From the NCBI GenBank assembly GCA_027022125.1, contig JALVZI010000241.1, forward strand, positions 1-10,578: 10,578 bases of DNA. Reading direction: 5' to 3'. Origin of the DNA: Anaerolineae bacterium (lineage in GTDB: Bacteria > Chloroflexota > Anaerolineae > 4572-78). Below, piece by piece: positions 1-6,646 of this stretch. The position numbers and the translations under genes were made by a program. Positions within the stretch are counted from its first letter, which is position 1, and each line of letters begins with the position of its first letter. The notes below the pieces were generated by a model. That model saw nothing but the letters and a program-made list of their open reading frames with translations. It was not told the DNA's origin and did not search any database.

Positions 1-23
1 GGGGAAGAAGCGGTTGCGGGCAT
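1..23 (-). CDS. Possible start of the next operon gene (partial, 5' end only)
   Basis: The stop codon of the small membrane protein upstream overlaps a new ATG in the arrangement TAATG, with the ATG at 23-21 on the minus strand. The frame stays open to the window edge and reads M-P-A-T-A-S-S-P. A purine run (GAAGAAG) lies a few bases before the ATG and could serve as a weak ribosome binding site. The overlap is typical of translational coupling, so a fifth gene in this operon is plausible. Only seven full codons are visible, so its product cannot be named. In related gene clusters a sensor protein could follow, but that is only a guess. Confidence 0.35.
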
Positions 24-361
24 TATTTTTCTTCTTCAATGATGAGCCATCGCCAGTATTTCCATGTTACACCCAAACCGATGGTTACGGCGGCGGCGAG
101 TGGAATATGGTGAAAAACAAGTATGAATATGGGGGATAGCGCGATTGAAGGGGTATTCGGTGGCGATAAAATGGTGCTGGCTTGCCACAAATGTGCCAAC
201 AATGCCACAACGCCCAATCCTTCGGCAAGGTAGTACCATTTGTAAACGGCAGTCATTTTTAAAACACTGCCAAATCGGCGGGAGAGTTTCGCCAAAATGT
301 GGAATAGAATGACGATTGAAAGCGGTGCAATCGCGCTGAAAATGATAATTAGTGGCATCAT
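23..361 (-). CDS. Small multi-pass membrane protein (112 aa), unknown function
   Basis: This is a hydrophobic protein of 112 residues. About three membrane segments are visible, near residues 3-22, 43-62 and 73-97. The last is followed by an aromatic, basic stretch (WKYWRW) and an acidic C-terminus. The start is the first of two adjacent ATG codons. It overlaps the stop of the preceding gene by 4 bp (ATGA) and is preceded by a G-rich Shine-Dalgarno-like run about 6-8 bases upstream, so the open frame further upstream is not used. Tight coupling to the other small membrane protein and the KaiC-like ATPase suggests the two are membrane partners of one system. I do not recognise a named family. 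The layout resembles the membrane-sensor part of some prokaryotic kinases, but no catalytic domain is present in this chain. Confidence 0.72.
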   Translation of the reverse strand: MMPLIIIFSAIAPLSIVILFHILAKLSRRFGSVLKMTAVYKWYYLAEGLGVVALLAHLWQASTILSPPNTPSIALSPIFILVFHHIPLAAAVTIGLGVTWKYWRWLIIEEEK

Positions 362-675
362 GACCGTCCCCCCAGCATACTGTTCATCATCGAAAGTCCC
401 ACAAAAATGACAATTGTTCCGCCGATGATGCGCAAGGCATCGGCGGCGGGAATACAGGCGACGATATAACCGCCGGAAAGCGCGTAAAATCCTGCACTGA
501 TAATAAAGGCGATGATGGCGACTATTAACCACCAGTGTTGCAAGTATTTACGCGGCGGGCTGGCTTTTTTTTGCCGTCGCTGGTTAAAAAAACGGGCGAT
601 GGCAAACAAAAAGAAGACCAACGCGCTGGCGATAATCCATGAATAAATTGTCAGGAGTTGCGAAATGATTTTCAT
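358..675 (-). CDS. Small membrane protein (105 aa), unknown function
   Basis: This is a 105-residue hydrophobic protein. Segments near residues 8-30, 47-66 and 80-98 look membrane-spanning. A strongly basic loop (NQRRQKKASPPRK, residues 31-43) follows the first one, which by the positive-inside rule puts that loop in the cytoplasm. I chose the ATG at 675; an in-frame ATG at 732 would add a polar leader (MRAHASGWG...) with no better ribosome site. The gene follows the KaiC-like ATPase after roughly 90 bases and overlaps the next gene by 4 bp. Small three-pass proteins sit next to RAD55/KaiC-like ATPases in some archaea and bacteria, so a role in anchoring or sensing is inferred. No enzymatic motif is visible. 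Confidence 0.7.
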   Translation of the reverse strand: MKIISQLLTIYSWIIASALVFFLFAIARFFNQRRQKKASPPRKYLQHWWLIVAIIAFIISAGFYALSGGYIVACIPAADALRIIGGTIVIFVGLSMMNSMLGGRS

Positions 676-764
676 GGGATAGCCAATCTTTTTTTCAAAA
701 AATAGCCCCCAACCAGAGGCGTGTGCCCGCATCTGATGGAGGGCGACCGGGTGGCTGACGCCGG

Positions 765-1535
765 TTATTTGATGAACGCTTCATCAAAAGCATCGGTCAT
801 ACTGCGGCGTGGGTTGCCGCTTAAAATTCCCTCTCGCCCCTGAAACTTTTCTTTCAGTTGAATGCCGATGTTCGGTTCAATTTCATATTGACGGATGTCT
901 TTGGCATGGTTGCTGCCGCGCATTTTCAGCACCAGCAGGGCTTTGCTCACTGCCGAGTCAATTTCCACATAACGCAGGATGGAATACGAATCAACCACAA
1001 AAGCGATGTCGCTGTTGGGGTTGGTAGATTCGCCCAGCAGGGTGGGGCTTTCTTTGGTGAGCAGGCTGGTCAGCCCTTCGCGTTTTAGGGCGTTGATGAA
1101 CCCGTATTGGATGTTGCGCAGTTCGATGGGGTCGGTGGTGAGCCGCTCGAAATGGGTAATACTGTCAACCACCACCCGCTTAATACCCATTTCCGCCACA
1201 TAGGTTTCAATGATGCCGCCTACTTCTTCCAAATCCTGATGGCTAACTTCTGGGCTGGTCATAATGATTTTCAACATACCTTCGCGTTCTAGTTTAACAA
1301 AATCCCAGCCCATACTGGCGGCATCGGCATAATATTGCTGCGGAAATTCCTCAAATGTTAAAATGAGACCCGGTTCGTTATATTTTACGATACCATTATA
1401 GATAAACTGCATCCCTATGGTGCTTTTGCCGGTTCCGGGTGCGCCTTCGACCAAATTTGCACTTTGTGGCAAAAACCCCCCGCCGAGCATCTCGTCAAAT
1501 CCGATGATACCTGTTTTTACACGTGCTTCAATCAT
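765..1535 (-). CDS. KaiC-like / RAD55-type RecA-fold ATPase, single domain
   Basis: This 256-residue protein is one KaiC-type domain, against two in cyanobacterial KaiC. It opens with the family signature for finding a target (VKTGIIGFDEMLGGGF, residues 6-21). The Walker A loop is GAPGTGKST (31-39) and the paired catalytic glutamates are FEE (61-63). Walker B is RVVVDSITHF (120-129), and the KaiC-style arm K-M-R-G-S-x-H is at 204-210. The family binds and hydrolyses ATP as oligomeric rings and serves signalling or regulation rather than recombination. The ATG at 1535 follows a GGGG run at 5-base spacing. A longer in-frame start at 1583 would add a non-conserved leader. The gene lies 28 bases after a winged-helix regulator and before two membrane proteins, which points to a signalling module. 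The C-terminal 15 or so residues are a charged tail that may contact partners. The ATPase assignment is firm; the cellular role is inferred. Confidence 0.9.
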   Translation of the reverse strand: MIEARVKTGIIGFDEMLGGGFLPQSANLVEGAPGTGKSTIGMQFIYNGIVKYNEPGLILTFEEFPQQYYADAASMGWDFVKLEREGMLKIIMTSPEVSHQDLEEVGGIIETYVAEMGIKRVVVDSITHFERLTTDPIELRNIQYGFINALKREGLTSLLTKESPTLLGESTNPNSDIAFVVDSYSILRYVEIDSAVSKALLVLKMRGSNHAKDIRQYEIEPNIGIQLKEKFQGREGILSGNPRRSMTDAFDEAFIK

Positions 1536-1563
1536 AATTACCCCGTATTCAGAAAAACATAGG

Positions 1564-1938
1564 CTATTGCATACTGCGGACAATGTGGTACACGGCTTTC
1601 ACCCGAAACTGGCGGTCTTCACAGGCATGCATAAACTCGCCGATGATGTCTCGCATTTCTGGGTCATCGGTGAGGGTGAAAACCACTTTATCACCGATGA
1701 GTTTGCGTTGCATAATGCCACTCGCTTCCAAATCTTCCAGCTCGGGTTCAACTGCCGCCAAACTGCGCCCGGCATACCGCGCGATGTTCTCGGCGGTGTC
1801 TACCGTATCTGGATTTGCATGGAAAAAACGAATGAGGTCCCACTTGATAAATGAGGTAACTTTTGTTTTTACAAAATCGAGTAGATTATCGGGCATATCT
1901 TCCATCAGTTTTGCGGTAAAGTCATCGTGCTCTGCCAC
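1564..1938 (-). CDS. Winged-helix DNA-binding regulator, first gene of the KaiC-like operon
   Basis: The product is a 124-residue, mostly helical protein. After an acidic N-terminal helix (residues 5-25), residues 28-92 have winged-helix form: helix WDLIRFFHANP (33-43), a helix-turn-helix run TAENIARYAGRSLAAVEPELEDLEASG (48-74) and a wing (MQRKLIGDKVVFTLT, 76-90). A C-terminal helix (94-122) could dimerise. The pattern fits MarR/ArsR-like regulators, but the exact family is not identified. The start is GTG at 1938, because AAGGAGAG lies 6 bases upstream of it. An ATG at 1971 would add 11 residues across that ribosome site. It is the first gene after a strong promoter carrying an inverted repeat, so autoregulation is the simplest reading. 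The next gene is a KaiC-like ATPase, and a functional partnership is inferred. Confidence 0.8.
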   Translation of the reverse strand: MAEHDDFTAKLMEDMPDNLLDFVKTKVTSFIKWDLIRFFHANPDTVDTAENIARYAGRSLAAVEPELEDLEASGIMQRKLIGDKVVFTLTDDPEMRDIIGEFMHACEDRQFRVKAVYHIVRSMQ

Positions 1939-1944
1939 GGGATG

Positions 1945-1952
1945 CTCTCCTT
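1945..1952 (-). promoter_or_regulatory. Ribosome binding site deciding a GTG start
   Basis: On the minus strand this reads AAGGAGAG and ends 6 bases before the GTG at 1938. It is the best Shine-Dalgarno match in this operon, and it settles the start of the winged-helix regulator in favour of GTG over an ATG 33 bases upstream. Confidence 0.8.
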
Positions 1953-1988
1953 TCGGATGGCGCGTTTGCAATTATGCCTCTTTTAGAC

Positions 1989-2017
1989 ATTTTAGCACCG
2001 AAAAAGTAAAAGTGCAA
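1989..2017 (-). promoter_or_regulatory. Sigma70-type promoter of the regulator-KaiC operon
   Basis: On the minus strand a -35 box TTGCAC (2017-2012) and a -10 box TAAAAT (1994-1989) are separated by exactly 17 bases. Each box differs from consensus at one position. Transcription would begin near 1982 and give a leader of about 45 bases to the GTG start. The position immediately downstream of the secA terminator supports an independent operon. Confidence 0.75.
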
Positions 2018-2039
2018 TGGGTTTATAGATTTTCGGTGC
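1995..2039. promoter_or_regulatory. Perfect 10-bp inverted repeat around the -35 box (candidate operator)
   Basis: GCACCGAAAA at 1995-2004 is matched by its exact reverse complement TTTTCGGTGC at 2030-2039. One arm lies in the spacer directly beside the -10 box and the other lies upstream of the -35 box. Bound protein would therefore cover the promoter. The winged-helix protein encoded next is the obvious candidate ligand; this is inferred. A hairpin role is less likely, because the 25-base gap has no terminator features and the site lies upstream of the predicted transcription start. Confidence 0.6.
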
Positions 2040-2054
2040 GCTTGTTATGGTTAC

Positions 2055-2094
2055 AAAAAACCTGCCAGTGTTTGTTGGCGCTGACAGGTTTTTG
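2055..2094 (-). terminator. Rho-independent terminator of secA (symmetrical)
   Basis: Stem arms AAAAACCTGCCAG (2056-2068) and CTGACAGGTTTTT (2081-2093) pair with a single mismatch around a 12-base loop. Because A and T runs flank both sides of the stem, a U-tract follows the hairpin on either strand. It lies 15 bases past the secA stop codon at 2109. It also insulates secA from the promoter of the next operon, which has its -35 box about 40 bases further on. Confidence 0.82.
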
Positions 2095-2108
2095 GGCGAA
2101 AGTGTGGG

Positions 2109-5100
2109 TTAACGATGACGTCGTTTTTGTTTCCGGCGCGATTTCTTCCCGCCGGATTGAATGGCTTTTGTTTTGTTGCCGGGTTGTGCCTGTAAAACGG
2201 CTTGCCCCGGCGATGTGATTCCCTGTTGGTCTGATTTCATATGGCAGTGTTTGTATTTTTTGCCGCTGCCGCACCAGCAGGGGTCGTTTCTGCCGGGTGT
2301 TTTGGCGGCGCGCACAGGCGTGGCTTTGCCGTTGGTTCCCCCGCCGAGCGTTTGCGGTTGCATACTGTCGTGGCGTGCTTGCAGGTTTTTCGGTTGCGGG
2401 GCAGACTGGCGCACCATTTCCACATGGTATATCTGGCTGACCACCAGCCGTTGAATTTCGTGAACCAGCATACCGTACATTTCGTGCGCTTCGCGTTTGT
2501 ATGCCACCAGCGGGTCTTGCTGACCGAATGCCCGCAAACCGATACCCTGTCGCAGCGAGTCGAGTGCGGTCAGATGGCGCACCCACAATTTGTCCACCGC
2601 ATCGAGCATAATGAGCCGCTCGATTTGGCGCATCAAATCGCTGCCGATTTGCGCCTCTTTTTCCTCATACCGCTCGCGCGCCAACTGCTGGAACATCTCA
2701 ATCAGTTCTTCGGGCGTTTTACCTTCCCAACTGCGCGATGTCATGGTGATGGGCAGGGGGAAAATGGCGCGAATGGCGTTATACAAACCCGCCAAATCCC
2801 ATTCATCCTCAAATTCTCCGGCGGTGTACGTGCGAACCAGTTCGGTAATCTGGTCATCCACCATCGACAGGATGTTTTCTTTCAGGCTGGTGCTGGTGAG
2901 AATGCGGTTTCGCTGGGCGTAAATAACTTCTCGCTGCTGGTTGACCACATCATCATATTCCAGCACGTGCTTGCGAATGTCGAAGTTGTAGCCTTCCACC
3001 TTTTCCTGCGCACTTTCGATGCTTTTGCTGACGATGCTCGCTTCGATGGGAGTGTCGCCGTCCAGTCCGAAACGTTCCATCAATTTGGCGACATTCTGCC
3101 CGCCGAAACGGCGCATCAGGTCATCTTGCAGCGAAACGAAAAACCGGCTGGAACCGGGGTCGCCCTGCCGACCGGCACGCCCGCGCAACTGGTTATCGAT
3201 GCGGCGCGCTTCGTGGCGTTCTGTGCCGACCACGTGCAGCCCGCCCAGTTCCCACACTTTGGCGCGGTCTTTTTCTGTGGCGGCGGTGGCTTCTGCCAGT
3301 GTTTTTTCCCACACTTCCGGTTCGACAGTGGTCAAATCCACCCCCTGCCGCCGCAATTTGTCGCGGGCGATGCCTTCCGGGTTGCCGCCGAGCAGAATGT
3401 CGACACCGCGCCCCGCCATATTGGTGGCGATGGTCACAGCGCCGGGTCGCCCTGCCTGCGCGATAATGGTGGCTTCTTTTTCGTGGTATTTCGCGTTCAG
3501 CACGTTATGTTCGATACCCTGTCGTTTGAGCAGCCGCGACAGGTATTCGGATGTTTCCACTGCCACCGTGCCGACCAGCACCGGACGTCCCATTTCGTGC
3601 ATTTCTTTAATTTCGCGCACCACCGCTTTAAATTTCGCTTCGGGATTGGGATACACCACATCGGGATAATCAATGCGTTTATAGTAAAATTCCTTCCCAT
3701 CGGGGCTGCGGTAGGTGGTGATGGACACCCCGTTTTCTTTGCGTGTTTCTTCGATGAGACTGCCCTGCATCGCCCGAAATTCGACATTGGTGGGCAGGGT
3801 TGCCACTTCCAAATCGTAAATTTTACCGAATTCTTCCGCTTCAGTGGCGGCAGTACCGGTCATACCGGCGAGTTTATCGTACATACGGAAGAAATTTTGG
3901 AAGGTGATGGTCGCCCAAGTGAACGACTCATTTTGCACCCGCAAGCCCTCTTTCGCTTCGATGGCTTGATGCAGCCCTTCGCTGTACCGCCGACCGTACA
4001 TCAGTCGCCCGGTAAATTCATCCACGATGATGACTTCGCCATTTTGCACCACATATTCTTTATCGCGTTTGAAAAGCGCGTGCGCTTTCAGCGCGTTATC
4101 CAGATACGGGGTCATCACCGCGTTTTCGGGGGCATACAGGTTATCGATGCCCAACTGTTTTTCGATTTTCTCAATTCCCTGCTCGGTGAGATGCACCACG
4201 CGGGTTTTTTCATCCACCACATAATCGCCATCCGGTTCGCGGTCTTTATCTTCCACACTTTCTTTACTGCTCGGTTTCAGAAATTTCACCATCTGGGCGA
4301 ATTTGCGGTACAGTTCGCTGCTTTCTTCCGCCTGCCCGGAGATGATGAGCGGGGTTCGCGCTTCATCAATCAGGATATTGTCCACCTCATCGATGATGGC
4401 ATAATGGAGTTCGCGCTGCACCTTTTGCCGCAAATCGCGCACCATATTATCGCGCAGATAATCGAAGCCGAATTCGTTGTTGGTGCCGTAAGTGATGTCG
4501 GCGGCATACGCCTCGCGGCGGGTGATGGGACGCAAATGCTGATAGCGGTCATCGCTGGCTTGATAATCGGGGTCATACAGAAATGAGGCTTTATCCACCC
4601 CGCCGTTGCCCGCACTCTGAATCACTGCCACGGACAGCCCCAAAAAATGGTAGATGGGACCCATTTGCTGCGCGCCCACTTTTGATAGATAATCGTTGGG
4701 CGTAACCAGATGTGCGCCGTGACCCGTCAGCGCGTTGAGCACCAGCGGCATGGTTGCCACCAGCGTTTTCCCTTCACCGGTGCGCATCTCGACGACGCGC
4801 CCCTGATGCAGCAACGCCCCGCCGACCACCTGCACATCATAATGGCGCAGGGTGGTGGTGCGCACGCTCGCCTCGCGCACGGCGGCAAAAACACGCGGAC
4901 GGATTTCCGCCAGCAGTTCGTCTTCCAGTTTCAGCAACTGACGGTGGGCGCGCTCGACTTCCACTTCCAACCGGCGTCGCTCATCGCCAAAAGCCGAAGC
5001 GGCTTCTTGCCGCAATTCCGCCAACTCAGCGCGGGCATCGGCGGTTTCGGCGGCGATACTTTCTTTATATTCCGAAATCATCTGCCGCAGGTCGGCGTCG

Positions 5101-5216
5101 CTCATCGCCTGCATTTCGGGTTCCAGCGCGTTGACGGCTTCCACCAGTGGCATCAACCGTTTAATTTCCTGTTTTTGGGTTCTTCCGGATATAATTTTAC
5201 TGATAGTTTTAAACAT
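2109..5216 (-). CDS. secA: Protein translocase ATPase subunit SecA
   Basis: SecA is the cytoplasmic ATPase motor that pushes preproteins through the SecYEG channel. All core parts are present in the 1035 residues. Walker A is MRTGEGKT (144-151), the NTNEFGFDYLRDN-type segment is at 245-257, and the DEAD-like Walker B is IIDEVDNILIDEART (274-288). GMTGTA is at 451-456, ATNMAGRGVDI at 597-607 and QLRGRAGRQGDPGSS at 676-690. The helical scaffold runs to about 935, and a zinc-binding SEC-C motif (C980, C982, C991, H992) follows. The protein is longer than the roughly 900-residue E. coli form. The excess comes from a charged helical insert near residues 53-105, a YDPDYQASDDRYQHLRP segment in the first nucleotide-binding fold, and a 43-residue basic tail after SEC-C. 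The ATG at 5216 matches the usual SecA N-terminus (FKTISKIISG). The ribosome site is weak (AAAGG, 11 bases away). A promoter and a terminator flank the gene, so it is probably monocistronic. Confidence 0.98.
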   Translation of the reverse strand: MFKTISKIISGRTQKQEIKRLMPLVEAVNALEPEMQAMSDADLRQMISEYKESIAAETADARAELAELRQEAASAFGDERRRLEVEVERAHRQLLKLEDELLAEIRPRVFAAVREASVRTTTLRHYDVQVVGGALLHQGRVVEMRTGEGKTLVATMPLVLNALTGHGAHLVTPNDYLSKVGAQQMGPIYHFLGLSVAVIQSAGNGGVDKASFLYDPDYQASDDRYQHLRPITRREAYAADITYGTNNEFGFDYLRDNMVRDLRQKVQRELHYAIIDEVDNILIDEARTPLIISGQAEESSELYRKFAQMVKFLKPSSKESVEDKDREPDGDYVVDEKTRVVHLTEQGIEKIEKQLGIDNLYAPENAVMTPYLDNALKAHALFKRDKEYVVQNGEVIIVDEFTGRLMYGRRYSEGLHQAIEAKEGLRVQNESFTWATITFQNFFRMYDKLAGMTGTAATEAEEFGKIYDLEVATLPTNVEFRAMQGSLIEETRKENGVSITTYRSPDGKEFYYKRIDYPDVVYPNPEAKFKAVVREIKEMHEMGRPVLVGTVAVETSEYLSRLLKRQGIEHNVLNAKYHEKEATIIAQAGRPGAVTIATNMAGRGVDILLGGNPEGIARDKLRRQGVDLTTVEPEVWEKTLAEATAATEKDRAKVWELGGLHVVGTERHEARRIDNQLRGRAGRQGDPGSSRFFVSLQDDLMRRFGGQNVAKLMERFGLDGDTPIEASIVSKSIESAQEKVEGYNFDIRKHVLEYDDVVNQQREVIYAQRNRILTSTSLKENILSMVDDQITELVRTYTAGEFEDEWDLAGLYNAIRAIFPLPITMTSRSWEGKTPEELIEMFQQLARERYEEKEAQIGSDLMRQIERLIMLDAVDKLWVRHLTALDSLRQGIGLRAFGQQDPLVAYKREAHEMYGMLVHEIQRLVVSQIYHVEMVRQSAPQPKNLQARHDSMQPQTLGGGTNGKATPVRAAKTPGRNDPCWCGSGKKYKHCHMKSDQQGITSPGQAVLQAQPGNKTKAIQSGGKKSRRKQKRRHR

Positions 5217-5241
5217 AATCTACAAAACCTTTTCTGTTTTC

Positions 5242-5254
5242 TTGCATCATGCAA
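5242..5254. promoter_or_regulatory. 13-bp perfect palindrome at the secA transcription start
   Basis: TTGCAT-C-ATGCAA is a perfect palindrome with a one-base centre. It shares one base with the -10 box of secA (5254-5259), so the predicted transcription start falls inside it. It also lies 47-59 bases upstream of the divergent methyltransferase start. A repressor could use it to control one or both genes. Chance occurrence of a 13-base palindrome is possible, so this is a candidate only. Confidence 0.4.
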
Positions 5255-5282
5255 TTATAGCACGGAGGCAAACGCTTTCCAA
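5254..5282 (-). promoter_or_regulatory. Sigma70-type promoter of secA
   Basis: On the minus strand the -10 box is a perfect TATAAT (5259-5254). A -35 box TTGGAA (5282-5277) lies 17 bases upstream and matches consensus at four of six positions. The leader would be about 30 bases. The divergent methyltransferase begins only 19 bases beyond the -35 box. Confidence 0.75.
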
Positions 5283-5300
5283 AGCAGGCAGGTGTTCTCG

Positions 5301-6236
5301 ATGGCACAGCCCAAACCGCGCGCCCCGCGCAACCGCACCCTCACCCTTTCCCCCACCGACCGCGACCGTTTTCGCCCGCGATTGCTGACCCTTTCCGGCG
5401 CGGTGTCGCTTTCGGCGGTGGAAAATCGCATCATCCGGCAGGATGTATTTTCCATATTGGATTGGCTGCCGCCGCAATCGGTGGATTTGCTCTTTGCCGA
5501 CCCGCCATACAATTTGAGTAAAACTTTCGCCGGAAAAACCTTCACCCAAATGCCCTCCGACGCTTATGAAAATTGGCTGGAAAGTTGGGTGTCGCGGTTG
5601 CCGCGCCTGCTCAAACCGACCGCATCGGTGTACATTTGCGGCGATTGGCGTTCTTCCGCCGCCATCCATCGGGTGATGGCGCGCTATTTCATCGTGCGGA
5701 ATCGCATTACATGGGAGCGGGAAAAGGGGCGCGGCGCAAAACGGAACTGGAAAAACGCAGCGGAGGACATCTGGTTCGGCACGGTGGGAGAGGCATACAT
5801 CTTTAATGTGGATGCGGTGAAACTGAAACGGCGGGTCATCGCCCCGTATACCGACGCGCGCGGCGCGCCGAAAGATTGGGCGGCGGACGAATCGGGGCGG
5901 TTTCGGCTGACGCATCCCTCCAATCTGTGGACGGACATCACTGTGCCGTTTTGGTCGATGCCGGAAAACACCGACCATCCCACCCAAAAGCCGGAAAAAC
6001 TGCTGGCGAAAATCGTGCTCGCCAGTTCCAACCCCGGCGATATGGTGTTCGACCCGTTTGCGGGGGTGGGAACCACGGCGGTGGTGGCAAAAAAACTTGG
6101 GCGGCGATTTATGGCGGTGGAAATTGCGGAGGAATACTGCCTGCTGGCGGAAAAGCGGCTCGCGCTGGCAGCGGAAGACTCGCGCATACAGGGGTATGCC
6201 GATGGCGTTTTTTGGGAACGCAACGCGGGAAAGTGA
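5301..6236 (+). CDS. Beta-class DNA adenine-N6 methyltransferase, apparently solitary
   Basis: This 311-residue enzyme transfers a methyl group from S-adenosylmethionine to adenine in a specific DNA site. Catalytic motif IV DPPYNL (67-72) comes first and the SAM-binding motif I FDPFAGVGTT (250-259) comes last. The presumed target-recognition region lies between them (about 135-220). This motif order defines the beta class, which includes M.RsrI. HPTQKP (226-231) is the usual motif just before the SAM fold. The ATG at 5301 has an AGGTG-like ribosome site. An in-frame GTG three codons upstream is a weaker alternative. The first 40 residues are basic and not part of the core. No restriction endonuclease is encoded next to it, so it may be an orphan methyltransferase or its partner may lie elsewhere. 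The recognition sequence cannot be read from the protein. It is divergent from secA and a heptamer repeat starts 4 bases after its stop. Confidence 0.92.
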   Translation: MAQPKPRAPRNRTLTLSPTDRDRFRPRLLTLSGAVSLSAVENRIIRQDVFSILDWLPPQSVDLLFADPPYNLSKTFAGKTFTQMPSDAYENWLESWVSRLPRLLKPTASVYICGDWRSSAAIHRVMARYFIVRNRITWEREKGRGAKRNWKNAAEDIWFGTVGEAYIFNVDAVKLKRRVIAPYTDARGAPKDWAADESGRFRLTHPSNLWTDITVPFWSMPENTDHPTQKPEKLLAKIVLASSNPGDMVFDPFAGVGTTAVVAKKLGRRFMAVEIAEEYCLLAEKRLALAAEDSRIQGYADGVFWERNAGK

Positions 6237-6239
6237 GAC

Positions 6240-6274
6240 GAGTTACGAGTAACGAATAGCGAGTTACGAATGGG
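6240..6274 (+). repeat. Heptamer repeat array, five units (GAGTTAC / GAATGGG type)
   Basis: Five consecutive 7-base units read GAGTTAC, GAGTAAC, GAATAGC, GAGTTAC, GAATGGG, all close to GARTNRC. The array starts 4 bases after the methyltransferase stop codon, and its last unit overlaps the start of the next open frame. A second array of five units, with the same first and last unit, occurs at 9493-9527. Degenerate repeats of this sort are scattered between genes in some filamentous and anaerobic Chloroflexota; their origin is not known to me. Confidence 0.8.
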
Positions 6275-6602
6275 CGAATCACCAATCAGTGTATCATCAA
6301 AAATAATACTGCAAAAATCAGTGAAACTTGGGGCTGTATTGATTTTGATAGGATATTGTTTAATAACCGATGGATGGGTACTGCGGCGATGGGGATCTGG
6401 GCAGTATGGGTATTTGCAATGGTCCCCGAACGGCAACAACATTTTAACCATTCATCAAGGTACGTATCAGAGGGAAAAACTTGTTGTTATATCAAAATAC
6501 TTGCCAGTTCCTCGGCTTATATTTACCAGTGATGATAGTTTGAGTGCATTTAATTGGCGTACAAATTTTGAGGTATCCATGTTTACTCAAAGAACTAAAT
6601 GA
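6270..6602 (+). pseudogene. Beta-propeller protein, N-terminal fragment with membrane anchor
   Basis: This 110-residue frame starts with a polar leader, then a single hydrophobic segment (LGAVLILIGYCLIT, about 20-33) that looks like an uncleaved signal anchor. One propeller-like strand group follows, centred on LQWSPNGNNILTI (49-61), the TolB/PD40 pattern. It stops abruptly at a TGA after SMFTQRTK. One blade cannot fold alone, and the next open frame carries four more W-S-P-D-G-like blades in a different reading frame, so this is most likely the 5' part of a broken gene. The start ATG is inside the heptamer array and has no good ribosome site, so the native start may have been lost. Codon use (ATA, TTA, AAA) is more AT-rich than in the methyltransferase or SecA. 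It could instead be a short expressed remnant. Confidence 0.55.
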
Positions 6603-6646
6603 AACTTTTGAAAAGTGTGCCAAAATTACAGAAACCATCGGCAATT

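Noticed and set aside
2241..4586. Very long plus-strand open frame (781 codons) opposite secA
   Set aside because: It mirrors secA codons on the other strand. The translation is rich in H, F and Q with no domain pattern, and secA itself is unmistakable.
4710..5300. Upstream extension of the methyltransferase frame
   Set aside because: This part is antisense to the secA N-terminus and its promoter. The conserved methyltransferase begins after the ATG at 5301, which has its own ribosome site.
5247..5987. Long minus-strand open frames opposite the methyltransferase
   Set aside because: Arginine- and histidine-rich shadow translations without motifs. The plus-strand gene carries DPPY and FAGVGTT motifs.
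6240..6274. CRISPR array
   Set aside because: The units are 7 bases with no spacers between them, and no cas gene is near.
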